Shown: positions 1-9,261 of the stretch, in pieces
Layout of the letters: the number at the start of each line of letters is the position of its first letter
Numbering within the stretch: the first letter of the stretch is position 1
From: UBA2211 sp049302755
GTDB taxonomy: Bacteria; Patescibacteriota; Minisyncoccia; Minisyncoccales; Minisyncoccaceae
DNA: 51,593 nt
Assembly (NCBI GenBank): GCA_049302755.1
Contig: JBAQMK010000003.1
Coordinates: 1-51,593 of the forward strand
Reading direction: 5' to 3'
Notes under the pieces: model-generated
Told to the model about the DNA's origin: nothing
The model's database searches: none
Seen by the model: only the letters and a program-made list of their open reading frames with translations
Program-made: the position numbers and the translations under genes

Positions 1-572
1 CGGCTCCGACTACTAATCTTTGCGCCACCGGAACCGCTTCGGCTCTTTCTGGAACCGGTCCCTGGACTTGGACTTGCGCCGGACTATACGGTGGAGCTAC
101 TTCCGGTACTTGTACGGCGTACAAGGCCGACAACACCTTATATGGCAATAAGCATTCTTCGGGTCAATGTTCTTGTAAGGGAGGTTCGGTAGTTTCTGCC
201 GGCGGAGTTAATGTATGTAAAGTTGGAAGTACTTGTGCTGGTAGTTATTGTTGTCCTTCCAATTGGACCCGTTATGGAAGTTGGAGTGAAGGCGTAGGCG
301 CATGTGGTCCTACTTGGGGAATGGCGTGTGGTGCTTTTAACTTTTTCCCTTCTCCTTGGGATGGTCATACTTGTGGAGTAACAGGTTACGTCAGTGGTTG
401 TTTATGGAGATCTTGTCCTGATAATGGATGGGCATGGGGCAATTCTTCTCCAGGATATTGCGCTAACACAACAATGGATTGGCCATGGAGTATGTATTTG
501 GGTTCTGGTAGTTCATGTACAGGCACCTCTTATTGTCCTTGTTGCCCGTCAGCTCGTCTTGGTTGCTATTAG
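1..572 (+). CDS. C-terminal part of Cys-rich secreted surface protein (partial)
   Basis: The reading frame is open from the window edge (first full codon at base 3) to TAG at 570-572, so the start lies upstream. About 189 residues are visible and 20 of them are cysteines, with many Trp, Gly, Ser and Thr. Near the left edge it reads C-A-T-G-T-A-S-x-x-S-G-T-G-P-W-T-W-T-C, a repeat type I recognise from large CPR surface proteins; the rest is less regular, with CC and CxC pairs such as SYCPCCPS near the end. Such cysteines probably form disulfides outside the cell (inference). No catalytic motif is visible. A strong hairpin terminator follows directly. Function is unknown. Confidence 0.7.
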   Translation, partial: APTTNLCATGTASALSGTGPWTWTCAGLYGGATSGTCTAYKADNTLYGNKHSSGQCSCKGGSVVSAGGVNVCKVGSTCAGSYCCPSNWTRYGSWSEGVGACGPTWGMACGAFNFFPSPWDGHTCGVTGYVSGCLWRSCPDNGWAWGNSSPGYCANTTMDWPWSMYLGSGSSCTGTSYCPCCPSARLGCY

Positions 573-585
573 AGATATTACTTTT

Positions 586-614
586 GCCCGAGGATTTTCC
601 TCGGGCTTTTGTTT
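586..614 (+). terminator. Rho-independent terminator
   Basis: A 9-bp perfect stem GCCCGAGGA/TCCTCGGGC with a TTT loop is followed by a broken T tract. It ends the surface-protein gene. Confidence 0.9.
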
Positions 615-616
615 TA

Positions 617-645
617 TTGCGTCTCTTTCAATTTTAAGGTAAAAT
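617..645 (+). promoter_or_regulatory. Promoter of the phosphohexomutase gene (leaderless)
   Basis: TTGCGT, 17-base spacer, TAAAAT. The -10 box ends 6 bases before the ATG at 652, so transcription should begin at or next to the start codon. No Shine-Dalgarno lies in front of the ATG. Confidence 0.6.
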
Positions 646-651
646 TAAAAT

Positions 652-1989
652 ATGGATTCAAAAATATTTAAAGCTTACGATATTAGGGGCATCTATCCTG
701 AAGAAATAAATGAGGAAGCAGTTTATAAAATAGGGGCTGCTTTTACTGTTTTTATCAAAAAAGCTTCAAACAAGGAAAAACCGCAAATAGTGGTGGGACG
801 TGACAATAGAAAATCGTCTGAAAGCCTTTTTAATGCCTTATCAAGGGGTTTAACTGAGCAAGGTGCAGATGTTGTTGATATCGGGTTATCAGCCACTCCA
901 ACCCTCTATTTTGCCGTTGCTAATTATGCATATGATGGAGGAATTAATATTACCGCCAGTCATAATCCGAAACAATATAACGGATTGAAAATGGTTCGAG
1001 AAATGGCAATTCCTTTAAGTGGAGACACAGGAATCGGAGAAATAAAAGAAATGGTATTGGCTGATAATTTTTCTGAAGCGGAAAAGAAAGGAGAAATTAT
1101 TAAAAAAAATGTGTCTGATGATTATGTTTTGATTAATAAAATTAAGGATAGTTTTGATTTTAAAATAATTGTCGATACCGCCAACAGCGTTTCGGGAGTG
1201 CTTGTTTCAAAAATGTTTGAAGGAATTAATATCAATCATATTTTCAGCGAGCTTGATCCAGATTTTCCCAATCACGAACCCGATCCTTTAAAAAAGGAAA
1301 ATATAGAGAAGCTGCAAAAAAAAGTCATTGAAGAAAAAGCTGATTTAGGGGTGGCATTTGACGGCGACGGAGACAGAGTTTTTTTTATCGATGAAACGGG
1401 AGAAATAATTCCTTCCGATATGATATTGGCTTTGATTGCCTCAATAATTCTTAAAGAAAATTCAAGTAATAAAATATTATATGATGTTCGTTGCAGTAAT
1501 ATTGTTAAAGAAACGGTTGATAATTTAAAAGGAGAGTCAGTTGCGAGCAGGGTAGGACATTCTTTTATCAAATCTTTGATGAAAGAAAAGGATATTATTT
1601 TCGGAGCTGAATATTCTGGCCATTATTATTCAAAACAGGGAAATAGCTATTATGAGTTTCCGTATTTTGTTGTTTTCAATATTTTAGAAGAAATGAAGAA
1701 GTCTGGAAAGAAACTGTCTCAATTAATCGAGCCGTTTAAAAAATATTATCATTCAGGGGAGATTAATTTCAAAGTTGACAATAAAGAAGGAGTTATAGAG
1801 AAAGTTAAAAAAAAGTATGCTGGTGGAAAAGTAACGACAATAGACGGAGTCAGAATTGATTTTGATGATTGGTGGTTTTCCGTTCGAGCTTCCAATACCG
1901 AGCCGATATTAAGACTGATTATTGAGGGGAAGACTAAAGAAATAATGGAGGAAAAATTAAAAGAAATTCAAGACTTGATTCTTTCCTAA
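652..1989 (+). CDS. manB: Phosphomannomutase/phosphoglucomutase
   Basis: 445 residues, full length for the alpha-D-phosphohexomutase family, which interconverts hexose 6-phosphate and 1-phosphate in the cytoplasm. The phosphoserine loop TASHNP is at 101-106 (S103), the Mg2+ loop DGDGDR at 237-242, the sugar-binding GAEYSGH loop at 318-324, and the C-terminal phosphate loop RASNTEP near 412. All four domains are therefore present. With galU (42336) and the cupin PGI (6685) it would supply sugar nucleotides for surface glycans. Mannose versus glucose preference cannot be read from the sequence, so the symbol is approximate. Confidence 0.9.
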   Translation: MDSKIFKAYDIRGIYPEEINEEAVYKIGAAFTVFIKKASNKEKPQIVVGRDNRKSSESLFNALSRGLTEQGADVVDIGLSATPTLYFAVANYAYDGGINITASHNPKQYNGLKMVREMAIPLSGDTGIGEIKEMVLADNFSEAEKKGEIIKKNVSDDYVLINKIKDSFDFKIIVDTANSVSGVLVSKMFEGININHIFSELDPDFPNHEPDPLKKENIEKLQKKVIEEKADLGVAFDGDGDRVFFIDETGEIIPSDMILALIASIILKENSSNKILYDVRCSNIVKETVDNLKGESVASRVGHSFIKSLMKEKDIIFGAEYSGHYYSKQGNSYYEFPYFVVFNILEEMKKSGKKLSQLIEPFKKYYHSGEINFKVDNKEGVIEKVKKKYAGGKVTTIDGVRIDFDDWWFSVRASNTEPILRLIIEGKTKEIMEEKLKEIQDLILS

Positions 1990-2020
1990 TTTTATTATAT
2001 ATATTCGTTAGTGTATTTTT

Positions 2021-2401
2021 ATGGAGTTAGTCAACGTTGAAGCTGTTGAAGAAACTGGTTATGACAAAGATTCTTTAATCGGCGTTGACCTGGTTACTGG
2101 TTGCCCCGATGAGAAAATTTTTTGTCAGTTATTCCCTCAGGCCTTAAATGAAGGAAAGGCAGAGATAAGAATGGCTGAAAATAACCGGCTTGTACTGGAG
2201 TACATAGGTGAAGGGCAGGAGACCAGAACCTTTAAAATGAGCAAGAAGCAAGCAGAAAGAATCGAAATTTGTCTTTCCGACCCGAACTATAAAAGGCGAG
2301 TATGCTTTTTAAATGATGGCTACAATGCCTTAGCGATTCGCTTTATCAGGAAGGGTTCTACTAAGCAGTCTTTACTCATTAAAAAACAAGAGAGGAATTA
2401 A
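2021..2401 (+). CDS. Orphan small protein, paralogue of the one at 13179
   Basis: 126 residues of unknown function, no membrane segment. It aligns along most of its length with the 125-residue product at 13179: IGxDL near the N terminus, a Cys, E-x-x-F, GKAxI, EG, then AIRF (YIRF in the partner) and SLL/ASI near the end. The ATG at 2021 has no clear Shine-Dalgarno; a TATATT box lies about 20 bases upstream. The stop codon sits in the loop of the terminator. Codon choice is less AT-biased than in the neighbouring operons. It stands alone between the mutase gene and the convergent trpS operon. Confidence 0.7.
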   Translation: MELVNVEAVEETGYDKDSLIGVDLVTGCPDEKIFCQLFPQALNEGKAEIRMAENNRLVLEYIGEGQETRTFKMSKKQAERIEICLSDPNYKRRVCFLNDGYNALAIRFIRKGSTKQSLLIKKQERN

Positions 2402-2415
2402 TCCTCTCTTTTATT
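2388..2415. terminator. Bidirectional terminator
   Basis: 9-bp stem AAGAGAGGA/TCCTCTCTT with loop ATTAA; the loop holds the stop of the plus-strand gene. T tracts lie on both sides, so it also ends the minus-strand trpS operon. Confidence 0.88.
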
Positions 2416-2429
2416 GTTTTTAAACGATA

Positions 2430-3407
2430 TTATTTTAATCCCATTTTCTTTCTCACTTCGGTCATTTTTTTTGTTGCCACTTCTCTGGCTTTTTTTGCTC
2501 CTTTTTCTAGGGCTTTATAAACATCTTTGGGATTGCTTTCAAGCTCTTTTCTTTTCTGTCTTATCGGTTCTAATTTTTCAACCAATAAATCAGCTAAAGC
2601 TTTTTTGAAATCACCGTATCCTTTTCCTTTAAACTCTTTTTCTATGTCTTTAAGTGATAGACCGGAGAAGAGGGAATAGATAGTCATTAAATTAGAGACA
2701 CCTTTTTTATTTTTGATGTCATATTTAATTTCTTTTCCCGAATCGGTTGTCGCCGACATTATTTTTTCTTTTATTTCTTTCGGCTCGTCAAATAAACCGA
2801 TACATCCCTTTGTGTCGTCAGTTTTAGACATTTTCTTTTCAGGGAATTGCAAAGACATAATGGTTGCTCCTTGTTCGGGAACCATGGCTTTGGGTAATTT
2901 AAATACTTCTCCGTATTTTTTATTGAATTTTTCAGCAATATTTCTAGTTAATTCAACGTGCTGGATTTGGTCTTTGCCGATTGGGACAACATCAGTATCA
3001 TATAAAAGAATATCAGCCGCCATTAAGACAGGGTAATTAAAGAGTCCGGCATTGATATATTCGGGGTGCTTTTTTGATTTGTCTTTGAATTGGGTCATTC
3101 GGCTTAATTCTCCAAAAGGAGTAATAGTTCCTAATAACCAAGCCAATTCGGCTACTTCTTTTATATCCGATTGGATAAAAAGAGAACATTTATCAGGATT
3201 TAAGCCAACCGCCAAATAGGTGGCCGTTAAATCAAACATCTTTTTTTGAAGAGTTTTTTCATCATATGGAGTTGTTATGGCGTGCCAGTCGACAATACAG
3301 AAAAGGCAGTCTTCTTTATCTTGAAGGTTAATCCATTGCTTAACTGCTCCTAAATAATTTCCGATATGTATTTCGCCTGTAGGCCTAATTCCTGAAAATA
3401 CTCGCAT
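2430..3407 (-). CDS. trpS: Tryptophanyl-tRNA synthetase
   Basis: 325 residues, usual length for bacterial class Ic TrpRS, which charges tRNA-Trp. The ATP-binding HIGH-type motif is HIGN at 14-17 after G-I-R-P-T-G, and the KMSKT loop is at 192-196. The fold-defining segment with NYPVLMAADIL near 124-134 is also present. It is the last gene of the minus-strand operon, 4 bases downstream of the Nudix gene, and ends at the bidirectional terminator. Confidence 0.96.
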   Translation of the reverse strand: MRVFSGIRPTGEIHIGNYLGAVKQWINLQDKEDCLFCIVDWHAITTPYDEKTLQKKMFDLTATYLAVGLNPDKCSLFIQSDIKEVAELAWLLGTITPFGELSRMTQFKDKSKKHPEYINAGLFNYPVLMAADILLYDTDVVPIGKDQIQHVELTRNIAEKFNKKYGEVFKLPKAMVPEQGATIMSLQFPEKKMSKTDDTKGCIGLFDEPKEIKEKIMSATTDSGKEIKYDIKNKKGVSNLMTIYSLFSGLSLKDIEKEFKGKGYGDFKKALADLLVEKLEPIRQKRKELESNPKDVYKALEKGAKKAREVATKKMTEVRKKMGLK

Positions 3408-3411
3408 ATTT

Positions 3412-3810
3412 TTATATTTCTTTTAATATTTTTAAAAAGAATTCTTTATCCTTTGGATGCGTTAACATTTCACTAACTTTATTTTTATGAATCCATAATG
3501 CTTCCGGATTATCGGGATCAATTGGATTCAAATTTTGTTTCATGGTTTTAAAAAGGAAGATAGTTCTTGTTTTTAAACTTGATTGGTCATATAGACCGTA
3601 TCTTTCGTAAGAACCGAGAGTTTTTATTAATTCTAAATTTTTAACACCCGATTCTTCGTAAATCTCCCTTATCGCTGCCTCTAATTCCGTTTCATTAATT
3701 TCAATGTGTCCCTTGGGTAACGACCAGCTGCCTCCTCTTTGATTAACAACAATGACTTCGTCGTATTCGTTAATAACGACTCCGCCAGCGATTGTTGATT
3801 TATTTTCCAT
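3412..3810 (-). CDS. Nudix hydrolase
   Basis: 132 residues. A complete Nudix box G-x5-E-x7-R-E-U-x-E-E-x-G-U lies at 34-56 (G34, E40, R48, E49, E52, E53, G55). The family hydrolyses nucleoside diphosphates linked to another group; the short single-domain form and the SWSLPKGHIE sequence resemble diadenosine-tetraphosphate or NTP cleaners (inference). It lies 3 bases after the RNase J gene in the same operon, so a role in RNA or nucleotide turnover is plausible. Confidence 0.9.
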   Translation of the reverse strand: MENKSTIAGGVVINEYDEVIVVNQRGGSWSLPKGHIEINETELEAAIREIYEESGVKNLELIKTLGSYERYGLYDQSSLKTRTIFLFKTMKQNLNPIDPDNPEALWIHKNKVSEMLTHPKDKEFFLKILKEI

Positions 3811-3813
3811 ATT

Positions 3814-5619
3814 TTATCCCACCTCGATTATTACTGGTAAGACCATCGGTCTTCTTTTTGTCTTTTGGAAAAGGAAGTCTCCTAAAGTATTTCTTACATT
3901 GTCCTTAATGTATGTCCAGTTAACAACTTGGCCGGAAGCAGTGGCTTTTTCAATTGTTTGAACGATTTTCTTTCTGGTTTGGTAAAGAAGATCTTTCGAT
4001 TCTCTTAAGTAGACAAAGCCACGGGAAATAATATCAGGGGAGTCTTGAACCTTTCCTGTTTTTCTGTTGACTACAGCTATTATAACAAAGATACCGTCTT
4101 TTGCCAGCATTTGTCTGTCTCGCAAAACGATTTCTCCGACATCTCCGACTCCCAAGCCGTCAACCATAATGTATTCTGACGGAACGACTCTCTTTTCGAT
4201 GTAGGCTTTTTCCGGAGTAATATTGATTATTTGTCCGTTGTCGGCAAGAATAACATTTTCTTCTTTAAAGCCGCATTCGTTTTGCGCCAAATTTGAGTTG
4301 GCGAAAAGCATGGAGAATTGTCCGTGAACCGGCATGAAGAATTTAGGATTCATCAATTTGATCATTTGCTTTAACTCATCTCTTTTAGCATGACCTCCGG
4401 CATGAATATCCATCATTTTGTAATGATAGACATTGGCTTTCTGTCTCATCAAATCGTCTTTAAGCATTTGAACAGTTCTTTCATTTCCGGGAATAACCGA
4501 AGACGAGAAAATCATCGTGTCTCCCGGTTTAATGGCTATAGAAGGATGTTCTCCGGTTACAACTTTCATCAGTCCGGCATTTTCTTCACCTTGCGCTCCA
4601 GTACAAAGAATAACAACATTTTTGTCTGGCAATGAATTTGCATCGGCAACTTTTTTCAAAAGGGTTCCTTTTTGTGATTTCAAGTATCCCAATTTTTTAC
4701 AAATCTCAACGTTGCTTTTCATACTGTGTCCGATAAAGCCGACTTTGCGATTGTGTTTTTCGGCGATGGTAATTGCTTGCTGAACCCTGTTTACCAAAGA
4801 AGAGAAAGTCGCCATAATGATTCTTCCTTTAGCCGATTCGAAAATCTTATTCATATTTTCAAAGATTTCTTTTTCCGATAAAGAATGTCCGTCTTCTTCG
4901 GCTCCGGTTGAGTCTGACATTAAAAGAGTGATTCCTCTTTTTCCGATTTCTTCCAATTTTTTGAAGTTAGTCGGTTCTTCGTTAACGGGGAAATCGTCGA
5001 ATTTAAAATCAGAAGTGTGAACAAAGTTTCCGACAGGGGTTTTAATGAATAATCCCATGTTGTCGGGAATGTTATGGTTCTGTCTGAAGAATTCTACTTC
5101 AAATTCTCCTAATTTTACCTTAGAGCCGTCTTTGATTTCATTGATATCTAATTTAGGATGATCAAGAAATTCTTCTTGTCTTTTGATAATAATTCCGCGA
5201 GCCAAAGGAGCGGCGTAAATAGGAGGATTGCCGATGCGGTGAGCAATATATGGAATTGCTCCGATGTGGTCGTAGTGGCCGTGAGTAATCACTATTCCTT
5301 CAACTTTTTTATATCGGTTATTTTCTAAAAGATAGGAAATGTCAGGAATAATGTAATCGATTCCCGGCATGTCTTCTTCGGGCATACGGAAACCGGCATC
5401 AATAATTAATATTGATTCTTTGTATTCTAAAATCATCATATTTCGGCCAACCTCGCCTAATCCTCCGAGAGGAATAAGCCTCACCGATTCATCATTGGGT
5501 TGTGGTTGCTTGATATAATTCTTTTTCACGACCGGTTTTTTGTGATGGTACTGTTTTCTTTGACCATCGTGCTGCCGAGCGTGGTGTGCTTGTGGTTTTG
5601 TTTGTGTTTCGTTTATCAT
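3814..5619 (-). CDS. rnj: Ribonuclease J
   Basis: 601 residues: a metallo-beta-lactamase/beta-CASP ribonuclease with endo- and 5'-3' exonuclease activity on mRNA and rRNA precursors. The metal-binding HGHYDH motif is at 113-118. A basic, His/Gln-rich N-terminal extension of about 45 residues precedes the core; such tails are common in CPR and actinobacterial RNase J. The C-terminal part contains the family segment with HAGGHA. It sits between the epimerase and Nudix genes with 2-3-base gaps. Confidence 0.95.
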   Translation of the reverse strand: MINETQTKPQAHHARQHDGQRKQYHHKKPVVKKNYIKQPQPNDESVRLIPLGGLGEVGRNMMILEYKESILIIDAGFRMPEEDMPGIDYIIPDISYLLENNRYKKVEGIVITHGHYDHIGAIPYIAHRIGNPPIYAAPLARGIIIKRQEEFLDHPKLDINEIKDGSKVKLGEFEVEFFRQNHNIPDNMGLFIKTPVGNFVHTSDFKFDDFPVNEEPTNFKKLEEIGKRGITLLMSDSTGAEEDGHSLSEKEIFENMNKIFESAKGRIIMATFSSLVNRVQQAITIAEKHNRKVGFIGHSMKSNVEICKKLGYLKSQKGTLLKKVADANSLPDKNVVILCTGAQGEENAGLMKVVTGEHPSIAIKPGDTMIFSSSVIPGNERTVQMLKDDLMRQKANVYHYKMMDIHAGGHAKRDELKQMIKLMNPKFFMPVHGQFSMLFANSNLAQNECGFKEENVILADNGQIINITPEKAYIEKRVVPSEYIMVDGLGVGDVGEIVLRDRQMLAKDGIFVIIAVVNRKTGKVQDSPDIISRGFVYLRESKDLLYQTRKKIVQTIEKATASGQVVNWTYIKDNVRNTLGDFLFQKTKRRPMVLPVIIEVG

Positions 5620-5621
5620 AT

Positions 5622-6683
5622 TTATTTTACTATCGGATAGTTTTGAGGGAAAACTCCCGATTTAATAATGGATTGCTTGTTTTCGCTAATCCAATTATAT
5701 AGTTTTTTCACTCCCTCTTGTGGTGAGACCTTGGGTGACCAATTGAAGTCACTCTTTGCTTTGCTTATTTCGGAAATGTAGGCTTTTTGGTCTCCTGGCC
5801 TCCATTCTCCGAATGAATATTTAAATTTATTGTTATCTAATTTTTCTATAATCTCGAATAATTCCCAAATTGATAATGAGTAATCAAATCCTCCTCCGAT
5901 GTTATATGCTTTTCCTCTGGTCGTATTAATGTTTGTTAATGCTAAATCGTAAGCCTCCAAAACATCGTCGATGTATAAGACGTCTCTGACTTGTTTTCCG
6001 TCGCCGTAGATGGTTACCGGTCGATTGAAGAGTAGGGAATTAATGAACCAGGCCAACCAGCCTTGTTCTTCAATTCCGAACTGATGCGGTCCGTAAATGC
6101 CTGATTGTCTAAAGACAACAGTTTTTAAGCCGTAAATCCTTGCCCAATCAAGAGTATATTGGTCCCCGGTTCCTTTGGAGCAGCCATACGGTCCGTGGAA
6201 ATCAAGATTTCTGTTTTCGGAAATTCCATTGAAATTCTTGTATTCGTATCTTTTTTCTTTTTCGATTGTTTCCAAATCATTCATTTCTCCGTATACCTTA
6301 TTGGTGCTGGTGTATAGCAATGCCGCTTCGGGAGCTTCTTTTCTCAAAGCTTCCAAAACATTAAATGTTCCCAAGGCATTAATTTCAAAATCTTCTCTCG
6401 GTTTTTGCACCGAAGTAACCATTGTTACCTGAGCGGCTAAGTGTAAAACTAATTCCGGTTTGTATTTTTTGAAAGTTGCTTCCAGTTTTTTACTGTTTCT
6501 GATATCTCCTTTAATGATAACAATATTTTTATCTTTTTTTAGCCAATTCAAATTTTCTTTTGCGCCGACTCTCGAAAGATTGTCGTAAACGACAACTCGA
6601 TATCCTTTTTTAGAATAATAATCAGAAGCATTTGAACCGATGAATCCACAGCCTCCAGTTATGAGAATAGTTTTTCTTTGCAT
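5622..6683 (-). CDS. NAD-dependent sugar epimerase, CDP-paratose-2-epimerase-like
   Basis: 353 residues, extended SDR fold. The NAD motif GGCGFIG is at 10-16; the catalytic YxxxK is Y166/K170 in PYGCSK; the TSTNKVYG segment is at 125-132. The N-L-S-R-x-G-A-x-x-N-L-x-W-L segment after the second beta strand and QSGIYGPHQFG are characteristic of CDP-paratose/tyvelose 2-epimerases as I know them, so a nucleotide-sugar 2-epimerase is the best assignment. The exact substrate is not readable. With the neighbouring cupin isomerase it points to surface-glycan synthesis. Confidence 0.85.
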   Translation of the reverse strand: MQRKTILITGGCGFIGSNASDYYSKKGYRVVVYDNLSRVGAKENLNWLKKDKNIVIIKGDIRNSKKLEATFKKYKPELVLHLAAQVTMVTSVQKPREDFEINALGTFNVLEALRKEAPEAALLYTSTNKVYGEMNDLETIEKEKRYEYKNFNGISENRNLDFHGPYGCSKGTGDQYTLDWARIYGLKTVVFRQSGIYGPHQFGIEEQGWLAWFINSLLFNRPVTIYGDGKQVRDVLYIDDVLEAYDLALTNINTTRGKAYNIGGGFDYSLSIWELFEIIEKLDNNKFKYSFGEWRPGDQKAYISEISKAKSDFNWSPKVSPQEGVKKLYNWISENKQSIIKSGVFPQNYPIVK

Positions 6684-6684
6684 A

Positions 6685-7260
6685 TTATTTTAGGAAATCA
6701 AGATTTTCAGGAACCTCTTTTAATGGTTCCTCAAATCTTATCTCCGGAACGTCCTTGTAATTATTATTTTTAATCCAACCTTTGATGGTATAGAAATACG
6801 AAGCACCTTTTTTATTTTGAAACGGTTCGTAATCCGAGACGCAATCATTGCTCACCCAATTAGCCATCTTAAGGGTGTCTTTGGCTGAGGGATTGATGGT
6901 TATGTGTCCGTAATCTTTGTTTACGATAACAACATCGCCGGCGACGGCTTTAACAGCGCAAACATCTTTTACTTCATCGACACCTTTTTGCATTAAGAAT
7001 ATGGCCTCTCCTTCAAGGACGATATATAATTCAGCGTGTCCCGAACAATGAAAGTGTCCTTTGGTTTTAACAAACTCATCGCCCATCAAAAACGGGGGAA
7101 TGACGGTAATGTCGTACCTCAATCCTTTTTCTTCTTTAATTCCGCGATACATGTAATACAGTTCTTGTTCGGGAACAGCCTTGGCTATTCTTTCATCAAG
7201 AAGAACATTTTCAATATCTTTTATTTTCCTGATATCAGGATTTTTTAATTCTATTTCCAT
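6685..7260 (-). CDS. pgiA: Cupin-type glucose-6-phosphate isomerase
   Basis: 191 residues, the size of the archaeal metal-dependent phosphoglucose isomerase, unrelated to classic Pgi. The cupin motif TKGHFHCSGHAELYIVLEG gives metal ligands H69, H71 and E77, and GDVVIVNKDYGHITIN gives H119. The reaction interconverts glucose 6-phosphate and fructose 6-phosphate. Its start overlaps the end of the upstream SBP gene by 10 bases, showing translational coupling in the operon. This enzyme is common in CPR genomes and fits the enolase and GAPDH genes later in the window. Confidence 0.85.
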   Translation of the reverse strand: MEIELKNPDIRKIKDIENVLLDERIAKAVPEQELYYMYRGIKEEKGLRYDITVIPPFLMGDEFVKTKGHFHCSGHAELYIVLEGEAIFLMQKGVDEVKDVCAVKAVAGDVVIVNKDYGHITINPSAKDTLKMANWVSNDCVSDYEPFQNKKGASYFYTIKGWIKNNNYKDVPEIRFEEPLKEVPENLDFLK

Positions 7261-9257
7261 ACTCTTTTTTCTTTAAGATACCAATTTGAAACATCAACGA
7301 ATCTTTTTGATGATTCGATTATTTTTTCAGTTAAAACTCCTTTTACGTCCTTATCCACCAAGTATAAGTAATTGGTTGTGAATAATGGAATAGCGGGAAC
7401 GTCACTGATTATAATATTTTGTAAATCTTCCAATGCTTTCTTTCTGTTTTCGTCTTCAAAATTAGAATATTTCCTCGCTTTTTCCATCAGCTCATCGGCC
7501 TTAGAGCTTTGATATAAAGAAAGATTCAATCCCGGGTCAACTCTTTGTGAAGAATGCCAGAAGGGAATCGGATCGGGAATGCCGCCTAATTTTTCTCCGA
7601 AGAGAAGAATGTCGAAATCTCTTTCTCTGATTACTTTTTTAATATCAGTTTCGTTTATCGTTTGTATTTCTATCTTTATTCCTTGCTTTCCCCATTGTTC
7701 CTTAATTAAATTAGCGGTGGCAGCCAAGGTCGGATTGTCGGTAGTTTTCAAAACAAAAGATAAAGGAATCTCTTCATTGGGAACAACGAAACAAACTTCA
7801 TTCAATTTTTTAATTGTTGCGCCCGCAACCTTGCCTGTGCCTTCGGTTAAATTATTAGGAGTAAGAATATCGTCTCTGTATTTTTCTTGGAATTTAATCA
7901 CCGCCGCTTTGGTTTCTTGTCCAAATTGTCCGGAGATGGTTCCTGATGGATATATTTCTGAATCATTAGCTAAACATTCTTGAAGTTTTTTAACTTCGGC
8001 GTTATTGCTTCCGACCTGCAAAGTTTGGGTAAATTTGAAACCGCTGGATTTTTCTATCACTTTCATTCTCAGCCCATCCTTCATTATATAGCCGTTTTTA
8101 TCTAATAGATTCTGTCCTTTGGCTTCATCGTATGATAAGACTTCGGTCGAATTATTCAAACCATAGAAAGAAGGAAGAAGGAAGGAATCGATAGTTTCTC
8201 CTTTATTGTTTAAAATCTTATCAGCCATTTCCTGTTTATTGGTTAAATACGACAGGGCTTGTCTTATTTCTTTTGAATCAAACGGCTTCTTGTCGTTATT
8301 TAAAAATACGGCGAAATAATTGGGAGTATCTAATGAATACAAATTGTATTTTTTAAAATTCTTATCGTTATAATTACTGATTTCTATATTTCCCGAATCA
8401 AGATTTCCTTTTTTTAAATTATTCAATAAATCTGTTTCGTTATTATAGAAATAGAAGTCAATCCTTTGGATGTGAGGAATATTGCCGTAATAAGCTTTAT
8501 TAACATTAAGAATCATCGATTTAACGCTTTTGTCATTCCTTTGCAGGGTTTTAGTAACCATATACGGTCCGCTGCCGATGGGAGACAAAACATTTAATTC
8601 CGTATTCGATGTTATTGATTGGACGCTGACATTTTCCCAAATATGCTTCGGTAATATCTTTAAGTTGACCAAAGATTCTTCAAATTCGCTGTATACCTGT
8701 TTTAATTTAAAAAGAGCCTTGTATTCAGAAATCTTTTCAATTTCCACTCCTTGCCAATTGGTTCTTAAGGGAGATAAGTACTCGGGATCCTGAACCAAGT
8801 CAATAGTGAAAACAATATCATCAATGGTTAACGGTACTCCGTCATGCCATTTAACGTTTTCCTTAATAGAAAAGCTAATTGTCTTTCCGTCGTCTTCAAT
8901 TGAATATTCGCTGATTAAATCCGGAACAATGTTGGCATTGTTGTCGTAAGTCATCAAAGAAGAGAAAATCAATTCGGTCAAATCTTTATCAATATCCGAC
9001 AGGGGAGCGTAAAGAGGATTAATGAATTGAGGTTGTCCCAATACCCCCTCTCTTATCCTCCCGTAATCAGCCGGAACCACATTGGTATTTCTGATATAAA
9101 ACGACGAGACAAGGAAGATGAGAGAAGAGATAAATAACGTTAAAAGAATGCCAAAGGCAATTTTTTCTTTCTTTTCTAAAACCTTAAAGAAGTGCAGCCA
9201 TTGCTTTTTCGATGGCCACTTGCCACCGGAAAGAGTGTTATTGTTTTTTAAATTCAT
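7251..9257 (-). CDS. Peptide-type ABC substrate-binding protein with inserted PGBD
   Basis: 668 residues. A basic N terminus is followed by one membrane anchor (about 33-55), then an extracellular SBP family 5 domain (oligo/dipeptide binding) with the conserved VKWHDGVPLT segment at about 135-144 and PNYFAVFLNN near 312. At about 407-488 a peptidoglycan-binding domain of PG_binding_1 type (QVGSNNAEVKKLQ ... GQETKAAVIKFQEKY) interrupts the SBP domain, which resumes at about 498. No permease or ATPase genes of a transporter lie beside it. It may capture peptides while attached to the wall (inference). It follows secG by 4 bases. Confidence 0.85.
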   Translation of the reverse strand: MNLKNNNTLSGGKWPSKKQWLHFFKVLEKKEKIAFGILLTLFISSLIFLVSSFYIRNTNVVPADYGRIREGVLGQPQFINPLYAPLSDIDKDLTELIFSSLMTYDNNANIVPDLISEYSIEDDGKTISFSIKENVKWHDGVPLTIDDIVFTIDLVQDPEYLSPLRTNWQGVEIEKISEYKALFKLKQVYSEFEESLVNLKILPKHIWENVSVQSITSNTELNVLSPIGSGPYMVTKTLQRNDKSVKSMILNVNKAYYGNIPHIQRIDFYFYNNETDLLNNLKKGNLDSGNIEISNYNDKNFKKYNLYSLDTPNYFAVFLNNDKKPFDSKEIRQALSYLTNKQEMADKILNNKGETIDSFLLPSFYGLNNSTEVLSYDEAKGQNLLDKNGYIMKDGLRMKVIEKSSGFKFTQTLQVGSNNAEVKKLQECLANDSEIYPSGTISGQFGQETKAAVIKFQEKYRDDILTPNNLTEGTGKVAGATIKKLNEVCFVVPNEEIPLSFVLKTTDNPTLAATANLIKEQWGKQGIKIEIQTINETDIKKVIRERDFDILLFGEKLGGIPDPIPFWHSSQRVDPGLNLSLYQSSKADELMEKARKYSNFEDENRKKALEDLQNIIISDVPAIPLFTTNYLYLVDKDVKGVLTEKIIESSKRFVDVSNWYLKEKRVWK

Positions 9258-9261
9258 TAAA

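Noticed and set aside
138..368. Minus-strand ORF opposite the Cys-rich protein
   Set aside because: Thr/Ser-rich shadow of the real frame; the plus frame is continuous through it and has family repeats.
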